Shown in pieces: positions 6,912 to 9,581 of a stretch of DNA of 9,581 nucleotides. How positions within the stretch are numbered: the stretch's first letter is position 1; each line of letters starts with the position of its first letter. Position numbers and translations under genes: made by a program. This DNA comes from an uncultured Lachnospiraceae bacterium (GTDB lineage: Bacteria; Bacillota; Clostridia; Lachnospirales; Lachnospiraceae): assembly GCA_910585555.1 (NCBI GenBank), contig CAJUFU010000071.1, forward strand, positions 1-9,581, given 5' to 3'. A model generated the notes under the pieces. The model did not search any database. It was given only the letters and a program-made list of their open reading frames with translations, and was not told where the DNA came from.

Positions 6912-6913
6912 TA

Positions 6914-7672
6914 TTAAAACAATGCCGTGAGCGATTTCTTCTGCTCCATCTGCTTCCTGATCATATGCATCCGATACTGCCCAAGCACTTCTTCCTCCTT
7001 CTTCTTGGAAATCGCCTTGGGAAAATCCAAATCTTCCAGACGGCTTCTGGAGGATAACTGATTCAGTGCCGCAGAGGTATTATAATTTTTCACATGCTCC
7101 AAAGCGTTCGTGGACGCTCCCAAGCTACTTCTGCGCTCAGAAATCATATCCATCGCTTTCTTGATGGAATCCAGGTTGAAATCTTTGGATGTAACATCCA
7201 GGTCAGCGATACCCAGCGCCTCTAACGTGGAGTTCTCCATCTGAATCCGCATACCGCCGCCGTTTGGTGAGGTAGCTATGGCCATATCTGCCATACTGCC
7301 GTCCAAAAGCTTCTGCTCGTTAAAAGAAGTGTCTCTCGCCAAAGATTCGATGCCCTGTTTGAGCTGATCAATCTCCCTTTGATAAATCTGCTTATCCGCA
7401 TCAGAATTAATACCGTTCATGGACCTGATGGCAAGCTCATGGATTCTCTGCAGATAATCCTGCATCCCACCCAGCGCGCCTTCCGCCACATTGGCAGCTC
7501 CCATAGCCATTTCTGCGTTTTGCGCACCGACGCGAAGCCCTGTCTCCTGACTCTGCATCCGTTTCGCTATGGCCATCCCCGCCGCATCATCCTTGGCGGT
7601 ATTAATACGCTTGCCGCTGGCAAGATGTGTGTATGACCAAGAAAGACTCTTTTGAGATGATACCGCGTTCAT
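6914..7672 (-). CDS. Short flagellin-like protein with atypical D0 ends
   Basis: A 252-residue flagellin homologue without the variable D2/D3 domains. The N-terminal D1 core is clear: LASGKRINTAKDDAAGMAIA (about 17-36), NVAEGALGGMQDYLQRIHELAIRSMNG read in segments (61-87), then DTSFNEQKLLDG (114-125). A short spacer leads to the C-terminal D1 helix, ISERRSSLGASTNALEHV (177-194). Typical flagellins have about 16 more residues before the LSSGLRIN motif. The last 35 residues align in register with the flagellin C-terminus but are highly charged (KKKEEE, RKQMEQKK) and end in LTALF, where the family has hydrophobic and Gln/Ala residues. ATG 7672 is preceded at seven bases by GGGG. The frame opens further upstream (7714), but that extension does not resemble a flagellin N-terminus. 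No flagellar genes adjoin it. It may be a minor or specialised filament protein, a secreted flagellin-like protein, or a decaying paralogue with an intact frame. Confidence 0.85.
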   Translation of the reverse strand: MNAVSSQKSLSWSYTHLASGKRINTAKDDAAGMAIAKRMQSQETGLRVGAQNAEMAMGAANVAEGALGGMQDYLQRIHELAIRSMNGINSDADKQIYQREIDQLKQGIESLARDTSFNEQKLLDGSMADMAIATSPNGGGMRIQMENSTLEALGIADLDVTSKDFNLDSIKKAMDMISERRSSLGASTNALEHVKNYNTSAALNQLSSRSRLEDLDFPKAISKKKEEEVLGQYRMHMIRKQMEQKKSLTALF

Positions 7673-7734
7673 AATCATGCCCCTTTCTGTATCTCTAATA
7701 AAATAGCAATCCACACTGTACCTAGTATATTAAT

Positions 7735-7763
7735 ATTATACCGCCAACGCCCAAAAAAGCAAA
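7735..7763 (-). promoter_or_regulatory. Probable promoter of the flagellin-like gene
   Basis: On the minus strand a perfect TATAAT (7740 to 7735) lies about 60 bases before the ATG. The -35 is weak: TTTGCT at 17 bases or TTGCTT at 16. The sequence does not fit the flagellar sigma-28 pattern (TAAA, 15 bases, GCCGATAA), which flagellin genes usually carry; no TAAA lies at the right distance. Confidence 0.5.
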
Positions 7764-7770
7764 CCCAAAA

Positions 7771-7786
7771 TAGGAAAAATTTCCTA
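7771..7786 (-). terminator. AT-rich inverted repeat after deoC, weak terminator or operator
   Basis: TAGGAAA (7771-7777) and TTTCCTA (7780-7786) are perfect inverted repeats around two bases. On the minus strand the hairpin follows the deoC stop by 14 bases and is followed by TTTT and further T-runs, as in a terminator, but the stem is AT-rich and the loop very tight. It also lies just upstream of the flagellin-like promoter, so a protein-binding site is an alternative. Confidence 0.4.
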
Positions 7787-7800
7787 AAAAACTTATAAAC

Positions 7801-8445
7801 TCACTGCAATAATCCCACCGCTCTGGAAGTGCCGATTCTGTCACACCCTTCCTTCACAAAAGCTTCCAAATCTTCCCGCGTGGAAATTCCTCCCGCCGCC
7901 TTAATCTTAACATTTGGCCCGATATGCTTTTTAAAAAGACGAATATCCTCTATGGCAGCGCCGCCCGTGCCAAAACCAGTGGAAGTCTTGATATAATCCG
8001 CCCCTGCATCTGTCACCGCTTTACACATAGCAATCTTCTCGTCATTGGTCAGATAACAGGTCTCTATGATGACTTTCAGAATCTTATCTTTGCATACCTC
8101 TTTCAAGGCGCGGATTTCCTCCTCCACCTTCTGGTAAAGCCCATTCTTCACATCACTGATATTCACCACCATATCAATCTCGTCAGCGCCATCCTCTATC
8201 GCTTTGCGCGTCTCTGCAATTTTTGCTTCCGTCACAGAATAACCCAGTGGGAACCCCACTACGGTACAGATCGTAATCTTTTCTCCATAAGTATCATGTA
8301 TCCTCTTAATGTAAGCCGGCGGCACACAGACAGATGCCGTCTCGTTTGCAATCGCCTCCTCACAGAGCGTCACAATATCCTCCCATGTTGCATATGCCTT
8401 CAACAGTGTGTGGTCTACCCGTTTCAAGATTTCCTTTTTATCCAT
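7801..8445 (-). CDS. deoC: Deoxyribose-phosphate aldolase
   Basis: A 214-residue cytoplasmic class I aldolase that cleaves 2-deoxy-D-ribose 5-phosphate to glyceraldehyde 3-phosphate and acetaldehyde, the last step of deoxynucleoside catabolism. All three catalytic residues are in place. Lys153 in YIKTSTGFGTGGA is the Schiff-base lysine (Lys167 in E. coli), Lys182 in KIKAAGGIST corresponds to Lys201, and Asp91 in EIDMVVN corresponds to Asp102. DHTLLK near the N-terminus and CTVVGFPLG are further family signatures, and the length is typical. I chose ATG 8445, which gives the standard MDKKEILKRVDHTLL beginning. Its ribosome site AAAGGAG is rather far, about 12 bases away. An in-frame start at 8505 would add 20 residues that lie across the -10 region and are not family-like. 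The gene is alone, without the deoxynucleoside phosphorylase, deaminase or phosphopentomutase that often accompany it. It diverges from the citrate synthase gene. Confidence 0.96.
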   Translation of the reverse strand: MDKKEILKRVDHTLLKAYATWEDIVTLCEEAIANETASVCVPPAYIKRIHDTYGEKITICTVVGFPLGYSVTEAKIAETRKAIEDGADEIDMVVNISDVKNGLYQKVEEEIRALKEVCKDKILKVIIETCYLTNDEKIAMCKAVTDAGADYIKTSTGFGTGGAAIEDIRLFKKHIGPNVKIKAAGGISTREDLEAFVKEGCDRIGTSRAVGLLQ

Positions 8446-8484
8446 GTTCTGGCAGTACTCCTTTCCATTCTTTAAGTTCCTTTT

Positions 8485-8513
8485 ATCATAATCTCTTATC
8501 CGCAAAATTTCCA
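8485..8513 (-). promoter_or_regulatory. Promoter of deoC
   Basis: On the minus strand, TGGAAA (8513 to 8508, four of six -35 matches) and TATGAT (8490 to 8485, five of six -10 matches) are separated by 17 bases. Transcription would start near 8478, giving a leader of about 33 bases. Confidence 0.6.
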
Positions 8514-8588
8514 GTATTTTTTATCCGTTCAGCAGTGCCTTACATGAGCATCCTGCAACTACTTCCTCCCCTTTCCTTCTCGAAAAAA

Positions 8589-8606
8589 TGTTAAAGTTTT
8601 GTTAAA
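8589..8606. repeat. Tandem TGTTAAA repeat upstream of the citrate synthase promoter
   Basis: TGTTAAA occurs at 8589-8595 and 8600-8606, eleven bases apart, about one helical turn. It lies some 50-67 bases before the predicted transcription start, a normal position for an activator or repressor site. The regulator is unknown and the AT-rich sequence makes chance possible. Confidence 0.35.
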
Positions 8607-8619
8607 TTCTTCATTTTAC

Positions 8620-8649
8620 TTGTTAGAGTCTTTTTTTTCATGGTATGAT
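8620..8649 (+). promoter_or_regulatory. Promoter of the citrate synthase gene, extended -10
   Basis: TTGTTA (8620-8625, four of six) and TATGAT (8644-8649, five of six) are separated by 18 bases that include a run of eight T. The -10 is preceded by TGG, giving the extended TGN element that can offset the longer spacer. Transcription would begin near 8656, about 85 bases before the ATG. Confidence 0.65.
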
Positions 8650-8679
8650 AAGAAAGGCAATGTAGCGGAATAATCTATC

Positions 8680-8740
8680 CATATCCATGCACCGCATCGC
8701 ATGGAAAGATATGACGTAGTGTGAAAGGAGGTACATATCT
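8680..8740 (+). promoter_or_regulatory. Citrate synthase leader with two mutually exclusive hairpins
   Basis: Hairpin A pairs CATATCCATGC (8680-8690) with GCATG (8699-8703) and GATATG (8708-8713), leaving a four-base bulge and an eight-base loop. Hairpin B pairs AGATATG (8707-8713) with CATATCT (8734-8740), enclosing the ribosome site AAAGGAGG (8724-8731) in its loop and running up to the start codon. Both need the same GATATG, so only one can form at a time. This suggests, but does not prove, control of translation initiation. Confidence 0.45.
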
Positions 8741-9581
8741 ATGGAACAAAACAGTTTTTCTGAAATCACACCTGAAATCGTAAGACTTGCAAATATGAGT
8801 GAACAAGCCGGTATCATTGATACAGAGCTTTTTACGAAATATGATGTAAAACGCGGACTGCGTGATTTAAATGGTAAGGGTGTTCTGGCCGGACTGACCA
8901 ACATCTCCGATGTGCGCGCCAACAAGATTGTGGACGGCGTACAGGTGCCAACCCATGGACAGCTTTTTTACAGAGGTTACAATGTCAGTGACCTTGTAAA
9001 TGGATTTTCTGCGGATAACCGCTTCGGTTTTGAAGAGGTGACTTATCTTCTTTTATTTGATAAATTACCGAACAAGGAAGAACTTGAGAACTTTACCAAA
9101 CTGTTAAACAGTTATCGCTCTCTCCCCACTAGTTTCGTGCGCGATATCATCATGAAGGCGCCCAGCAATGATATGATGAACACCTTGGCAAGATGCGTGC
9201 TCACGCTCTATTCCTACGACGACCGGGCAGATGATACTTCCCTGCCCAACGTGTTAAGACAGAGTCTGCAGCTGATCGCCCTGTTCCCGATGCTCTCCAT
9301 CTATGGCTATCAGGCTTACAATCACTACCATAACGGGGAAAGTCTCTATATCCATCAGCCCCAGCTTGAGCTGTCCAATGCCGAAAACATCCTGCATATT
9401 CTGCGTCCTGACAGTAAATATACGCCGTTGGAAGCTAAGATATTGGATATTGCGCTGATTCTGCATATGGAGCATGGCGGCGGTAACAACTCCTCCTTTA
9501 CCACGCATGTGGTCACTTCCTCCCTGACAGATACCTACTCTGTCATCGCGGCGGCAATCGGTTCCTTAAAGGGTCCCCGCC
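8741..9581 (+). CDS. gltA: Citrate synthase, N-terminal part cut by the window edge
   Basis: The first 280 residues of a citrate synthase, which condenses oxaloacetate and acetyl-CoA to citrate in the cytoplasm. The ATG at 8741 is fixed by AAAGGAGG nine bases upstream. Motifs in order are GQLFYRGYNVSDLV (about 73-86), which follows GVQVPTH; EEVTYLLLFDKLP (98-110); and LDIALILHMEHGGGNNSSF read in segments (about 235-253), with His245 in the conserved EHGGGNNS active-site helix. The final residues SLKGPR lead to where the catalytic HGGAN should follow. The frame is open to the last base, so the C-terminal third, including the catalytic Asp, is not visible. The long N-terminal region before GVQVP resembles clostridial forms. 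In fermenting clostridia this enzyme mainly feeds 2-oxoglutarate and glutamate synthesis. A 2-methylcitrate synthase is less likely but cannot be excluded. Confidence 0.93.
   Translation, partial: MEQNSFSEITPEIVRLANMSEQAGIIDTELFTKYDVKRGLRDLNGKGVLAGLTNISDVRANKIVDGVQVPTHGQLFYRGYNVSDLVNGFSADNRFGFEEVTYLLLFDKLPNKEELENFTKLLNSYRSLPTSFVRDIIMKAPSNDMMNTLARCVLTLYSYDDRADDTSLPNVLRQSLQLIALFPMLSIYGYQAYNHYHNGESLYIHQPQLELSNAENILHILRPDSKYTPLEAKILDIALILHMEHGGGNNSSFTTHVVTSSLTDTYSVIAAAIGSLKGPR

Noticed and set aside
7735..7763. Sigma-28 promoter for the flagellin-like gene
   Set aside because: GGCGGTATAAT superficially resembles the GCCGATAA -10, but the spacing is off by one and no TAAA-like -35 lies 15 bases upstream.
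7924..8475. 183-codon plus-strand open frame
   Set aside because: It is antisense to deoC, whose catalytic motifs are all intact. There is no ribosome site and no recognisable family.
8638..8925. Minus-strand open frame across the citrate synthase start
   Set aside because: It overlaps the promoter, leader and 5' end of a clearly coding citrate synthase gene and has no initiation signals.
1..9581. tRNA, rRNA, CRISPR array, transposase, phage or toxin-antitoxin genes
   Set aside because: I looked for tRNA-like cloverleafs, regularly spaced repeats and transposase-type open frames in the gaps between genes and saw none.

Overview
The window looks like chromosome of an anaerobic Firmicute, most likely Lachnospiraceae or a close clostridial relative. 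This is inferred from strong AGGAGG-type ribosome sites, sigma-A-like promoters, Gram-positive lipoproteins, a clostridial-style ATP-dependent PEP carboxykinase and mid-range base composition. No species is assigned. It contains seven complete genes and one gene cut by the right edge. I saw no rRNA, tRNA, CRISPR array, insertion sequence or phage gene.

Left part (1-3143, minus strand): two translationally coupled genes encode lipoproteins. The first is a BMP/Med-type substrate-binding-like lipoprotein with a TTG start. Its TGA stop shares one base with the ATG of a DUF5722-like protein with a probable (beta/alpha)8 glycoside-hydrolase fold. No ABC permease or ATPase accompanies them. A minus-strand promoter at the extreme left probably serves a gene outside the window.

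Middle part (3144-4980): the divergent intergenic region carries promoters for both sides, a dyad and a tandem repeat. It is followed by a plus-strand pair, a YafY-type HTH-WYL regulator and a ClbS/DfsB (DUF1706) four-helix-bundle protein. Two palindromes lie between these genes in a probable promoter, which suggests that the regulator controls its neighbour. A strong bidirectional terminator ends this unit and also serves the convergent pckA.

Right part (4981-9581): pckA, a short aberrant flagellin-like gene and deoC all lie on the minus strand, each with its own promoter. The flagellin-like gene has no flagellar neighbours. Its terminal D0 segments are abnormal: about 16 residues are missing at the N-terminus and the C-terminus is highly charged. 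Divergent from deoC is the start of a citrate synthase gene. Its leader RNA can form two mutually exclusive hairpins, one of which holds the ribosome site in its loop.

The metabolic genes (PEP carboxykinase, deoxyribose-phosphate aldolase, citrate synthase) are central-carbon housekeeping functions. They do not form an operon. The less ordinary elements are the lipoprotein pair, the WYL-ClbS pair with its operator, the orphan flagellin-like protein and the citrate synthase leader. I did not find convincing evidence of a wholly new multi-gene system.
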